From contig CP099650.1 of NCBI GenBank assembly GCA_024123915.1, positions 4,588,001 to 4,652,000 of the forward strand: a stretch of DNA of 64,000 nt. The letters run 5' to 3'. The translations under genes were made by a program, and so were the position numbers. The notes below the pieces were generated by a model that made no database searches, was not told the DNA's origin, and saw nothing but the letters and a program-made list of their open reading frames with translations. This document shows positions 1-8,819 of this stretch, one piece after another. The DNA is from Oxalobacteraceae bacterium OTU3CAMAD1. GTDB lineage: Bacteria; Pseudomonadota; Gammaproteobacteria; Burkholderiales; Burkholderiaceae_D. Each line of letters begins with the position of its first letter. Positions within the stretch are counted from its first letter, which is position 1.

Positions 1-137
1 TCGGTCGCGGTGCTGCGCCGGTACACCATGAGCTCGGGGACCGGGGTGGCGTAGTCACCGTCGGTTTGGGCAATCTCACTGATCAGGTCGGCCAGATCGT
101 CTTCCGCCGCCGACGTCGTTTCCACTCCAACATTCAT
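1..137 (-). CDS. AraC-type transcriptional regulator, N-terminal fragment (cut by window edge)
   Basis: The first 45 codons of a minus-strand gene are visible, starting at ATG 137. The reading includes a helical stretch (DDLADLISEIAQTDGDYATP) followed by PVPELMVYRRSTAT. This pattern, an N-terminal helix leading into a strand that ends in a 'YR.S.AT' block, is typical of the AraC_N type cupin arm (PF06719-like) of AraC-family activators. The DNA-binding half lies outside the window. The gene is divergent from the MdaB-like quinone reductase at 327 and shares a 189-bp intergenic region with it, an arrangement often seen when the regulator controls the reductase. Family assignment is by pattern memory from a short fragment. 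Confidence 0.6.
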   Translation of the reverse strand, partial: MNVGVETTSAAEDDLADLISEIAQTDGDYATPVPELMVYRRSTAT

Positions 138-326
138 CGCATCCTCGCGTTCAAGCCAACATCCCGGAGCGTAGCACGGCTTGCCGGCCGGTTTTCCGGC
201 CTGCATGACGACTCGTCAAATCAGGCAAAAAGCCCATCGGATCCGGCAACCGGTTTTGACCGGCGCGGCGCCACAATGTCGGCACTCAGCAACAATTCAC
301 GGCCACGGCCATCAACAGGATCAACG

Positions 327-932
327 ATGAAAAAAGTACTAATTATTAACGCACACCAGTTTTACGAAGGCTTCGCTTCGGGCAAGTTGAATCAGAAAAT
401 GGCCGGAGTAATCAAGGACGAAATGGCGCAGCGGGGTTACGAGGTCATGGAAACGTCGATACAGGAAGGCTACGATATCGCCGCCGAAGTGCAAAAACAC
501 GTGGATGCCGATCTGATCGTGCTGCAAACGCCGGTCTACTGGTTCGGCACGCCGTGGATCTACAAGAAATATGTCGACGAAGTGTTCACCGCCGGACTGG
601 TGCAGCAGAGCTTGCTGACCGACGACGGCCGCACCCGTGACGATCCGAGCAAGCAATATGGCAGCGGCGGCAAGATGCAGGGCAAGAAATACATGCTGTC
701 GCTGACGTGGAACGCGCCCGCCGCGGCCTTCGGCGACCCTCGGCAATCGCTGTTCGATGGCAAAACCGTCGATGATGTCTTCGTCGCCAACACCGCCAAC
801 TACAAGTTCTGCGGCGCCGAGGTCCTGCCCTCCTTCTCCTGCCACGATGTAGTGAAGCAGCCAGACGTCGAAGGAGACGTCGCGCGACTGCGCAAGCATC
901 TCGCCGTGCTCGGGTTCGACTACCATCTCTGA
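327..932 (+). CDS. mdaB: NAD(P)H:quinone oxidoreductase, MdaB-like flavodoxin fold
   Basis: A 201-aa flavodoxin-fold reductase. The start at 327 (MKKVLIINAH) is chosen because it begins exactly with the first strand of the fold and has an AGGA about 7 bases upstream; an in-frame extension to position 66 is low-complexity and lacks family features. The family hallmark DLIVLQTPVYWFGTPW (about residues 59-74), which binds the flavin, and KKYVDEVFTAG follow. SLTWNAPAAAF in the middle is also typical of MdaB. Length matches the family (about 190-200 aa). MdaB enzymes reduce quinones with two electrons in the cytoplasm and protect against redox cycling. The gene is divergent from an AraC-type regulator. 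Confidence 0.88.
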   Translation: MKKVLIINAHQFYEGFASGKLNQKMAGVIKDEMAQRGYEVMETSIQEGYDIAAEVQKHVDADLIVLQTPVYWFGTPWIYKKYVDEVFTAGLVQQSLLTDDGRTRDDPSKQYGSGGKMQGKKYMLSLTWNAPAAAFGDPRQSLFDGKTVDDVFVANTANYKFCGAEVLPSFSCHDVVKQPDVEGDVARLRKHLAVLGFDYHL

Positions 933-945
933 TGCGGAAGCGCCG

Positions 946-1367
946 TTAATTCAACGGCTGATAGCCACCGCCCAAGGCTTTGTAGAGAGCGCCGTGGTGC
1001 CACGGAATTCGTCACGCCGCAATTCCAGCAGCGCCTGCCGGGTGGCATAGGCCGTGCGCTGGGCGCCGTGGTCCACACCGGCGTGACCACTTCCGACAGC
1101 GCGACGATGCCGCCGCCGGCGTTGCGCACGTAAAGCTTCAGCACGTCGTCGACGTTCATGCGCGCCGCCGCGTCGGCCTGGATGATCACCTGCTGCACCC
1201 GGCCGTTGTTGACAAAGTCGTTCACATAGGTCGAGCCCATGGCGCCGGTCAGCGTATCGCTGATGGTGGTGAAGGACACCCCCAGCGCCTCCGGCTTCTG
1301 GCGGTCGATGTAGAGCCGCACGCTAGTGCCCGAAGGCAGGCCGTCGGGATAGACGCCGGTTACCCGC
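946..1367 (-). pseudogene. Fused remnant of an RND efflux transporter and its NodT-type outer-membrane factor
   Basis: Read on the minus strand, 1367 to about 1075 encodes an inner piece of an HAE1-type RND pump: VRLYIDRQKPEALGVS, then GSTYVNDFVNNGRVQQV and ALSEVV, matching the region of AcrB/MexB around the second porter subdomain. At about 1070 the frame changes and the sequence becomes the last part of an outer-membrane efflux lipoprotein: ATRQALLELRRDEFRG, then, after a further 2-base shift near 985, ALYKALGGGYQPLN and a stop at 946-948. In intact loci the order is membrane fusion protein, RND pump, outer-membrane factor, so a single internal deletion explains the join. A TAG directly precedes the pump fragment near 1369. 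The piece cannot encode a working pump. Confidence 0.8.
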
Positions 1368-1370
1368 TAG

Positions 1371-1590
1371 CTCTGCGCGGCCGTGTACCTGGCGCGCAAC
1401 CCGCAGCGCGTGCTTAGCCGCGCCGAGCTGCTGGCCGGCTGCCTGCCCGAAGGCGACCCGCTGGAGCGCACCGTCGACAGCCACATCAGCAAACTGCGCC
1501 GCAAGCTCGAGGACGCGGGTGTCGCCGGCATGCCGTTCAGCCTGCGCCGCGTCGGCTACCGCATGGTGCAGCCGACATGCGCGAACCAGG
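1371..1590 (+). pseudogene. Remnant of an OmpR-family response regulator (winged-helix domain only)
   Basis: Only the C-terminal DNA-binding domain survives: YLARNPQRVLSRAELL, then ERTVDSHISKLRRKLEDAG and SLRRVGYRMVQP, the recognition helix and wing of OmpR/PhoB-type regulators. The receiver domain with its phosphoacceptor Asp is missing; a TAG lies in frame at 1368-1370, where this fragment abuts the pump fragment on the other strand. The domain end then runs a few codons past the usual stop. The location, divergent from an RND pump remnant and directly followed by a kinase remnant, fits a BaeSR/AdeRS-like efflux regulator system that has decayed. Confidence 0.75.
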
Positions 1591-2268
1591 TCACAGCCGA
1601 CAGATCCTGTGGTCGATGGTCGCCGTGGGCGCCGGCATGGCGGTGGCGGTGATGGTCAGCCTGTACATTTTTTACACGCTGTGGACCCTGTTCTATCCCG
1701 AATCGGCCTTGGCGCGGCCGGAGAAACTGATCCCCACCTGGTCCGAGTGGATCTTCATGGGGTCTGCTGGCGCTGGCAGCCATGGCGGTGGCAGTGGCGG
1801 TGGTAGCGGCGAAGCGGCTGCGCGGCGGCTGCTGCCGCCGCTCAACTCGGTGGCCGACAGCGTGCGCCGCGTAGCGCGCTGAGAACTGCACGCGCGCCCG
1901 TCGCCGGCGACCGCCCGCTGAGCGGGACGGTCGCGCTGGTCGACGACTTCAACTCGATGGCCGAACGGCTGGAGCGTACCGCGCACGAGCTGGTCACGTG
2001 GAACGCCGCCATCGCCCACGAGCTGCACACGCCCGTCACGATCCTGCGCGTGCGCCTGCAAGGGCTGGCCGAAGGCGTGTTCGCGCCCGACGAGGCGCAG
2101 TTCCGCAGCCTGCTGCGCGCCAGCGGTGGCAGCGGCCTGGGGTTGGCGGTGGGCAGGGCCATCGCGCAAGCGCACGGCCGCCGCGCCGATAGCAGCGGCG
2201 CCGTCTTCAGCATCGCCCTCCCATGTCACGTCACGCTGAATGAATCTAAAACACGTAGGGCGGATTAG
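1577..2268 (+). pseudogene. Remnant of a membrane sensor histidine kinase (multiple frameshifts and an internal deletion)
   Basis: The start (MREPGHSRQILWSMVAVGAG) overlaps the regulator remnant and gives a first TM helix. Between about 1757 and 1825 two compensating shifts turn what should be the second TM helix into a Gly/Ser/Ala run; in the +1 frame the same bases read MGLLALAAMAVAVAVV. More shifts and a TGA occur at 1880-1960. The HAMP/HisKA part follows (DDFNSMAERLERTAHEL, then IAHELHTPVTILR, with the phospho-His in AHELHTP). Most of the ATPase domain is gone: the sequence jumps from FRSLLR straight to SGLGLAVGRAIAQAHG, the G2 box. The stop lies inside the hairpin repeat at 2256-2344. 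Not functional. Confidence 0.8.
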
Positions 2269-2344
2269 CGTAGCGTAATCGGCCATGCATGCCCCTCGGC
2301 GGCTCAACCATGGCCGATTACGGCGTTCCGCCTAATCCGCCCTA
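2256..2344. repeat. Imperfect inverted repeat, MITE/REP-like hairpin element
   Basis: The left arm (2256-2287) begins TAGGGCGGATTAGCG and ends AATCGGCCATG. The right arm (2309-2344) is its near-complement, ending CCTAATCCGCCCTA, with a 21-base loop between. The arms pair over roughly 30 bases with a few mismatches and a small bulge. Its left arm supplies the stop codon of the kinase remnant. It could be a mobile hairpin element, a REP/BIME-type unit, or serve as a terminator by position. Confidence 0.7.
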
Positions 2345-2927
2345 GTGTCTCCCGGGATATTCGCCGATCCCGGGTCAATCCAATTCCACGCCGTCCTGGC
2401 TCGCGCCGCCGCTCGTTTAGCGTGCGAAATGCGGATGACGCCCTTGACCACGAACGAACGCCAGTTGTGAAGGCGCGGAGAACCGATGAAATAATTATCT
2501 TATAATTCACATTAATTAATTAATAATTCTAATTGCCTTTAGTAACTGGAATGATAAAAATCAATTAATCGGCAGCAACCGGAAGCAATATGTCGCTAGT
2601 AGCATAAATGCCACACAAAAAAAATATTTATGGAACGGCCTCAAAAAATCATATTATTATAAAAATATAAATTCCAATAATTTCAACTAGGGTTCTAATC
2701 ATGCATTGGTCATCCAACCATCGCGCTTATCCCGACACGTCCATTCCACACGGCGATCCGTCAAAAACCGGACTGATCCGCATCACAGGCCGCTTTCAGC
2801 GACACCGAGCTTGGACCAAAAGCCCCCGCATTTAATTCAATTAATTAATTTACAAATCAAATTCCGCTGCGCCCGCGATTTCAATCAAGGGCCGGTGCAT
2901 GCCGCCTGCGATTATACGGGAGATATA
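2345..2927. promoter_or_regulatory. AT-rich intergenic leader upstream of the large-protein operon
   Basis: No convincing gene is present. From about 2480 to 2700 and again at 2830-2880 the sequence is strongly AT-rich, with runs of TTAATTAATTAAT and AAAATATAAATT type, in sharp contrast with GC-rich DNA on both sides. The reading frame of the downstream gene stays open from 2706, but this part has no coding character and the ribosome-binding site sits before 2928. The region probably carries the operon promoter; I could not pick out convincing -35/-10 boxes among the many AT-rich matches. Such tracts are typical targets of H-NS-like silencers (inference). Confidence 0.5.
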
Positions 2928-5420
2928 ATGACGTCTAAAATTTTGGCACTCTTTTCAGAAACAGCTATTGATCTATTTCCGGGTCAGGGATTGACCATTG
3001 AGAATGACATGATGAAGGATTTGGCGCTGTCGGGGCCGGACTTTATTATCCGCTTTGCGCAGCAACCATTCCCCGGGGAAGAGACAGGCATGAATGCGGT
3101 GCTGGACCTGGCGCCGATCTCCGCCTTGCGCACCGTGCTTCCAAGCTTGCAGGCCTCGGTGGCGTTGCACGAGCATCCCGATGGCTACATGCTCCGCGAT
3201 TTGGGCCTGTTGAGCGCGCGGATAGGCGAGACGAAGCTGTTCGATTCGCTGTCGCTCGCCGCCGGGACGGCCACCCTCGCGCTCGGGCTGGCGCCGTGGC
3301 GGCTGGCGCTGACCGCGGAGGACGGACAGCCCGTGGGACGCATCGCACTGCCGGGGACCAGCGGGATCGCCTTCGACATCAACCAGCTGACGCTCGACGC
3401 CTCCGGCGTCGCCAGTTGCGCCGCGGCGCTGGTGCCGGGTTCCTGTACCATCGGCGCGTTGTCGCTGTACGTCGGCGAGGGCACCCTGGCGGTGCGCGGC
3501 ACCCGGGTCGAGGCGCGGCTGAAAGCCAGCTTTGAACTGGATTACTTCGCCGGCGCCAGCATCGACCTGCAATTGACCGTGGCCGGCGACCTAGCGGACG
3601 GGCCGTGGACGATCAGCGGGCTGACCCACATCGGCGGCAACGCGCCGTGGCGCGATCCCAGCGGACTGCTGACCTTCGACCAGATGTCGGCCACGGTCGA
3701 TTTCACCGCTTCCGGGGCCGGCTACACGTCGACGGTGCGCATCGGCGGGCGGGTCGCGTTTGCCGCCCGCAGCCTGCCGGCCAGTGTGGAAGCCTGGTTT
3801 GGCCGGTTGTTTAGCGGGCTCACCGTCACCTTCGCCGACCTCACCGTGCAGACCGGCGACATCACCTTGCCGGCCTTCACGTTCTCCCCGCCCGAATCGC
3901 TGCGCCTGAAGGCGCTGGAGATTTTCCAGCTGAACGTGCCGACCCTAGCCTTCGGCAAAGGCTACGTCATCCTCAAGGACGCCAACATCCGCCTGGCCGA
4001 AGCGGGCGCGGTCCTGAGCGGCACGATCGGCGACCTCAAGATCCTGCTCGACGCCGGCCCGTCGCTGGAGCTGGGCAAAGGCCGGACCGCCATCGACATG
4101 GAGCTGGCCACGCCGGGCGGCTTCAAGGGCCAGGCGCGGCTGGTCGACATCTCCACCCCGGACGTCCAGGCGATCCGGGGAGAGGGCCGGATTTCCTCGC
4201 CGGCGCTGGCGCCGGTCGAAGCCACCTTCACCATCGGCAGTTCGCGCCGGGTCGACGGCAAGACCTGGCGTCCGGTGGTTTCGATCATGGTCGGCGAGGA
4301 CGACGTCAACATCCCCCTGTTCCCCGGCGTGGTGATCACCCGCATCGAACTGGGCGCCGGCATCAACCGCCATGTCGCCGGCGTGACCAAGCTCTCGCTG
4401 CAACAGGCTCAGCAACGTTTGCGCGACGGCCTGCCCGACGTCTTCAAGCAGGAAAGCTGGGAAGACCACGAGACCGCGCTGACGATGGTGGCGCGCCTGT
4501 TCGTCGAATCGTCGCAGACCACCGGCGCCGCCACGCCATCGCTGTACGTCGCCGACATGACGCTGCTGATGACGTCGGAGTTCCAGTTCGCCGCGTTCGG
4601 CAAGCTATGGTTCTACACCAGCCGGGGCGATGCCAGAACCGCGCCGTTCCAGCAGTATCCGTCCGCCGTCGGGCTGGCCATGTTCGACGGCCAGCAGCCG
4701 TCGCTGCGCGTGGTGGCGATGACGCACCCGGACGGGCGCTCCACCCTCACCGACAAGATTCCGGCGGCCCAGTTGCTCGGCATGCGCATCCCCCGCTCCC
4801 AACTGGCGTTCGAGGCCACGCCGGCGGGCATGGCGCTGGTGCTGGGACCGGTGGAGGTCGGCACCACCCTGGGGCCCCTGCAGGTGGCCGGCTCGACGCT
4901 GTTCGCGTTGCGCTCGGCCGGCGGCCGGGTGTACGCGATCTCGCGCTCGTCGCTGTCGGCCAGCTTCAGCGCCTCGACCCGCACGCTCAGCGTCGGTCCC
5001 GCCTCGCTCAGCGGCAGCATCAACGCCGGCTTCGCCGCCACGCTGGGGCTGCTGGGACACTACGCCAACGGCGCGCTGACGATCTACGGCGTCGCCCATG
5101 CCAGTTGCTGGGTCGAGCTGGCCCTGCATGTGCGGATCGGCTTCAGCATCCGCATCCGCGCCGGCTTCGTGCGCATCACCATTTCCTGGCACCAGGACTG
5201 GGATTTCAACCTGCGCATGCATGTCGACCTCGATCTCGAAGCGACGCTGACCAGCGACGGCGGCATCGGCATCGACGGCCGCGCCAGGATCGAAGTCAAC
5301 GTGCTGGGCATCGGCGCGGCACTGTCGCTGCAGATCGCCGCCAACGACCAGCTGGTCCGCGACGGCCGCGCCATGTACGCCACCATCAACCAGGACGTCA
5401 ACCAATTACTCGGAGCTTAA
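2928..5420 (+). CDS. Large beta-rich orphan protein, first gene of the operon (gene A)
   Basis: 830 aa, starting at ATG 2928 preceded by GGGAG at good spacing. No signal peptide (MTSKILALFSETAIDLFPGQ) and no clear TM helix. The composition is Gly/Ala/Leu-rich with alternating hydrophobic residues, pointing to many beta strands. Near residues 730-790 the alternation is striking (LALHVRIGFSIRIRAGFVRI, then ITISWHQDWDFNLRMHVDLD), like amphipathic strands of a beta sandwich or lipid-binding fold. Around residues 545-650 it reads SLYVADMTLLMTSEFQFAAF and GKLWFYTSRGDARTAPFQ. The general look recalls very large DUF6603-type proteins, but that is only an impression. The next gene starts directly after its stop, so the two are translated together. 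Function unknown. Confidence 0.75.
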   Translation: MTSKILALFSETAIDLFPGQGLTIENDMMKDLALSGPDFIIRFAQQPFPGEETGMNAVLDLAPISALRTVLPSLQASVALHEHPDGYMLRDLGLLSARIGETKLFDSLSLAAGTATLALGLAPWRLALTAEDGQPVGRIALPGTSGIAFDINQLTLDASGVASCAAALVPGSCTIGALSLYVGEGTLAVRGTRVEARLKASFELDYFAGASIDLQLTVAGDLADGPWTISGLTHIGGNAPWRDPSGLLTFDQMSATVDFTASGAGYTSTVRIGGRVAFAARSLPASVEAWFGRLFSGLTVTFADLTVQTGDITLPAFTFSPPESLRLKALEIFQLNVPTLAFGKGYVILKDANIRLAEAGAVLSGTIGDLKILLDAGPSLELGKGRTAIDMELATPGGFKGQARLVDISTPDVQAIRGEGRISSPALAPVEATFTIGSSRRVDGKTWRPVVSIMVGEDDVNIPLFPGVVITRIELGAGINRHVAGVTKLSLQQAQQRLRDGLPDVFKQESWEDHETALTMVARLFVESSQTTGAATPSLYVADMTLLMTSEFQFAAFGKLWFYTSRGDARTAPFQQYPSAVGLAMFDGQQPSLRVVAMTHPDGRSTLTDKIPAAQLLGMRIPRSQLAFEATPAGMALVLGPVEVGTTLGPLQVAGSTLFALRSAGGRVYAISRSSLSASFSASTRTLSVGPASLSGSINAGFAATLGLLGHYANGALTIYGVAHASCWVELALHVRIGFSIRIRAGFVRITISWHQDWDFNLRMHVDLDLEATLTSDGGIGIDGRARIEVNVLGIGAALSLQIAANDQLVRDGRAMYATINQDVNQLLGA

Positions 5421-8400
5421 ATGGCAGACCTCTACTATTTCAAGAAGATCACCCAGAGCCAGTGGCTGGGCCTGCGCCTGCCGCGCGACCTGCGGCTGGA
5501 CGTCGGCGACGACGGCGCAGTCAAGGTCGCCGCGCCGTGGCGCTTCGAGCCGCTCTCGCCGCTGCCCGGATGGGCCGGCCAAGCGCGCGTGCTCACGCTG
5601 TGCGACGCCGACGGCAGCGCCGAGCCGGGATTGGCGTGGATGGCGGCCGGCGACGCCGCCTGGCAACCGTTCCGGGGCAGCCGCACGGTACTGGGGGCCT
5701 TGCCGGCCAGCGACGAGATCGCCGCCTTGGGCGATGCGATGGAGCAGGCGTCGCTCAGTCCGGTGCTGCCGCTGCGGCTGTACCAGGCCTACCGCGACTA
5801 CCAGGGCGATGCCAGCGCCCCCGCCTACGACGACGAGCGCGTGTTGCTCACGCTGATGCAAGCGGTCGGCGGCACCGCCGCCAACCAGCCGGTCGAGGCC
5901 TACGCCGAACTGCTGTTCATCGTCGATTCGGCGGCAGGCCCCGGCCCGGCGCCGGGCCCGGAAATCGACGCCGGCGCGGGCCCGGTCGGCCAGCTGCGCC
6001 TGGTGGCGAGCCAGGCCGAATCGGGCGTGGTGTTGCAACTGGGGCATGGCGCGCGCACCCTGACCAACGGCGGCATCGTCGCCGCGATCAACGCCGGCGC
6101 CGGCCAGCCCGGCTCGACGTTCGCGCCGTTCTATCGCTGGTATCGCACGCTCGGGGTCGCCGAGCGCCGATCCGGCGAGTCCGGCGCGGTGCTGATTCCG
6201 GCCGAGGCGCCGCGCCCCGCCGCCGGCGCCTCGGCCGACTTCGCCGCCTGGGCGGATCGCCCGTTCAGCCTGGCGGACCGCCTGGGGCCGCGCCAACTGA
6301 TCGGCGAACTGCTCAACTACGAGGTCAAGCTGTTTAACGCCCACGGCCGTTGCACGCACAGCGGCCGCGTCATGCTGAAGCGACAGCGACTGGGCCCGGT
6401 GGCGCCGCCATTGCGGGCGCGCGCCGAGCTGCTGGCGCCGGCGGACAACGGTTCGACCGCCATCTGCACGGTGGCGTTCGATATCGCCGCCGACGAGGCC
6501 GAGCCGGGCACGCTGAAAGCGGTGCTCTACCGCCAGGATTATCCGGTCGTGCCGACCGGCTTCTACGGCGACGACGACGATGGCGCGCTGGTGGTGGCCC
6601 GCTCGCTGAACCAGGCCGGCGACGGCGGGCTGGCCGGCGGCGTGCAGTTTCTCAACGATGTGGAGGCCGGCGGCGAGCAGATGCCGAACCTGTCGAACCA
6701 TAACCTGGTCGAAGTGGACGCCTATCCGATCGCGCCGGCGCCCGCGGCGGCGCGGACGGACCGGGAGACCGGCGGGGCCGATGGCCCCGACTGGCAAATC
6801 AGCATGCCGCTGAAGCTCGAATCCGGCCGCGCCACCCAGCTGTTCCTGGCCCTGCGGCGCGACGCGGTGGGGGTGTCCGCCGTGCCGGAGTCGCCGGTGG
6901 CGCTGGCGCAGCACGTCACCGGCCTCACGTTGGACAACCTGCTGATGGTGCCGCACTTCGAACGGTTCTGGGGGGCGCCGCCGGCGGCCGAATGGCTCGG
7001 CGAGGGGCGCGCCCGCGTGATGGAGGTCGAAGGCGATCCGGCCAAGCCGGCGGCGGTCCGCGTGGTGGTGCAGCACGCCAACGCCGACAACCAGACGCTG
7101 ATCGGCGGCTACCGGCTGTGGCTGCGCGATGTGGCCGCCCCCGGCGACGACACCCCGTTCGAGGCGGTGGCCATGGTGCAGGCGGTGCCGCGGCTGGTGA
7201 AGGTTTACGCGCCGATCGAAGGCGGCCGCCAATGGGCGTTCGCGCGGCCGGACGCTGGCGCCGGGCCCGGGGCCGCGTTCGACCCGGCGCCGCCGGACGC
7301 GCCGCCGGCCGGCTACACCCCGCTCAGCGCGCCGGCGGCGCCGGCCGAACCGAAGACGGACCAGCGGACCAGCGCGGCCTCGGCCGCCAAGGCGTTGCAA
7401 CAGGCGATGGACGCCCCCGGCGACGCCCCCCTGCTGCTGCAGGCGGTGCGCAAGTTGCAGCGGGCCGACTGCGCGCGCGAAGTGTTGCTGTCGGTCGCCA
7501 CCCGGCGCGCGATGGAGCGGGCGTTGCGGCCGCCGCCCGGCAACTGGCTGTTTTTCCGCGACCAGAACGGCAACCTGCTGGGCCGCGCGCTGCAATTCTG
7601 GCTGCCGGCGGGCGTCGCGCCGCACGCGGCGTTGCGCTCGGTGTACCAACTGGCCGAGCCGCCCAGCGCCCAGGACACGGTCGCGCTCGACGACTTCGGC
7701 CGCGTGGCCTGGACCTGGAACGGCCTGGCCGACCTGTGGCGCCACGAACTGGAATGGCTGGTCGAGGCGGTGCCGCGCTACGCGCCGATCAACCGGCAAC
7801 GCGCCGCGCTCGGCCCCGATGCCAATGGCGAGGCGATGGCGGTGCGCCAGGCCGCGCCCGCGCTGTGGCACCGCCTGGTGGTGCAACGGCGCTTGCCGTT
7901 CAACGCGCATTTCGCGCTGTCCCAGGTGCTCGACGCCAAGGACGACGCCTTTGTCATCGCGCTCGACGCGCCGCGGGAGTTCCGCCAGGCGCTGCACAAT
8001 ACGGTGGCGCGCACGCGCCAGGGGGTGCTGCGCATGCATCCCTCGCCGGCCACCACCCGGTTCCTGTACGGCGACGCCTATGACGGCGCCACGCCGGAGC
8101 TGTTGGGCGCCTGGCTGGGCGAGCCGCCGCCCGCCCCGCCCCCGGACGACAAGCCCGAGGCGCCGACGATGACGTTCGGCGACGCCAGGCAGGACCAGGC
8201 CGGCATATATGGCGAACTGCTGTACGACGAGCCGCCCTGCATGGAGCTGTCGGTGGAGGTCGGCGCCAGCGCCGACGACATGCACGCCGCCTCGCCGGCC
8301 GGCATCAAGTCGCTACGTCGGCACGGCGTGGCCGTCGGCCCGGCCTTCAATCGTTTGCCGATCAAGCGCTCGGAGCAGAACAACACCCTGCATGTCGATA

Positions 8401-8819
8401 TTCCGCTGGCCAGGCTCGGCTGGAGCTACAGCGGCGACGGCGGCGGCCGCATCGGGCCGCACATTCCGGCCGCCGCGCTGGAAGGCTTCCGCGACCGCGC
8501 GCTGCTGGATCTCCCCGATCCCGAGGCGGAACTGGTGCTGCTGTTCGAGTTCGACAAGCTGGCGCGGCCCGTGGCCCGCTTCCGCGGCAGCGCGCTCAAG
8601 GGATCGGACTTCGACACGCAGGCCGGCTTGCCGGCCTTCCAGCAGATCGCGTGGGGCACGGTCAGCGCATGGGACAAGTTGACGCCCAGCCTGGCCGGCG
8701 GCCACCTGCGCCTCAGCATGGCCATGGATATCAACGCCAGGGAGCCGCAGCGCATCATCGCCTGCTGGCGCCGTCAAGGCATGGCCTTTCCCCACATCAC
8801 CCAGGAGTCGATAGCATGA
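5421..8819 (+). CDS. Large orphan protein, second gene of the operon (gene B)
   Basis: 1132 aa; ATG follows the stop of gene A with no spacer, and CGGAG lies 8 bases upstream inside gene A. It starts MADLYYFKKITQSQWLGLRL with no signal peptide or TM helix, so it is probably cytoplasmic or exported by a non-Sec route. Two Pro/Ala-rich linkers (about residues 173-190, PGPAPGPEIDAGAG, and 902-915, PPPAPPPDDKPEAP) divide it into an N-terminal part, a long central part and a C-terminal part. A stretch near residues 550-600 (GGYRLWLRDVAAP, then AVAMVQAVPRLVKVY) resembles a fibronectin-III-like strand pattern. I recognise no enzyme motif. The long open frame on the opposite strand (5406-8285) is a GC-bias shadow. 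Confidence 0.78.
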   Translation: MADLYYFKKITQSQWLGLRLPRDLRLDVGDDGAVKVAAPWRFEPLSPLPGWAGQARVLTLCDADGSAEPGLAWMAAGDAAWQPFRGSRTVLGALPASDEIAALGDAMEQASLSPVLPLRLYQAYRDYQGDASAPAYDDERVLLTLMQAVGGTAANQPVEAYAELLFIVDSAAGPGPAPGPEIDAGAGPVGQLRLVASQAESGVVLQLGHGARTLTNGGIVAAINAGAGQPGSTFAPFYRWYRTLGVAERRSGESGAVLIPAEAPRPAAGASADFAAWADRPFSLADRLGPRQLIGELLNYEVKLFNAHGRCTHSGRVMLKRQRLGPVAPPLRARAELLAPADNGSTAICTVAFDIAADEAEPGTLKAVLYRQDYPVVPTGFYGDDDDGALVVARSLNQAGDGGLAGGVQFLNDVEAGGEQMPNLSNHNLVEVDAYPIAPAPAAARTDRETGGADGPDWQISMPLKLESGRATQLFLALRRDAVGVSAVPESPVALAQHVTGLTLDNLLMVPHFERFWGAPPAAEWLGEGRARVMEVEGDPAKPAAVRVVVQHANADNQTLIGGYRLWLRDVAAPGDDTPFEAVAMVQAVPRLVKVYAPIEGGRQWAFARPDAGAGPGAAFDPAPPDAPPAGYTPLSAPAAPAEPKTDQRTSAASAAKALQQAMDAPGDAPLLLQAVRKLQRADCAREVLLSVATRRAMERALRPPPGNWLFFRDQNGNLLGRALQFWLPAGVAPHAALRSVYQLAEPPSAQDTVALDDFGRVAWTWNGLADLWRHELEWLVEAVPRYAPINRQRAALGPDANGEAMAVRQAAPALWHRLVVQRRLPFNAHFALSQVLDAKDDAFVIALDAPREFRQALHNTVARTRQGVLRMHPSPATTRFLYGDAYDGATPELLGAWLGEPPPAPPPDDKPEAPTMTFGDARQDQAGIYGELLYDEPPCMELSVEVGASADDMHAASPAGIKSLRRHGVAVGPAFNRLPIKRSEQNNTLHVDIPLARLGWSYSGDGGGRIGPHIPAAALEGFRDRALLDLPDPEAELVLLFEFDKLARPVARFRGSALKGSDFDTQAGLPAFQQIAWGTVSAWDKLTPSLAGGHLRLSMAMDINAREPQRIIACWRRQGMAFPHITQESIA

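Noticed and set aside
2304..2510. A 68-residue minus-strand frame between the kinase remnant and the AT-rich leader
   Set aside because: Overlaps the hairpin element, has basic low-information sequence and no ribosome site.
4607..6337. A 576-residue plus-strand frame overlapping genes A and B
   Set aside because: Arg-rich shadow in another frame; genes A and B have better starts and coupling.
5406..8285. A 959-residue open frame on the minus strand, opposite gene B
   Set aside because: It is Arg/Gly/His-rich with no domain, has no ribosome site, and mirrors the high-GC third positions of gene B, which has coupled starts and sensible composition.
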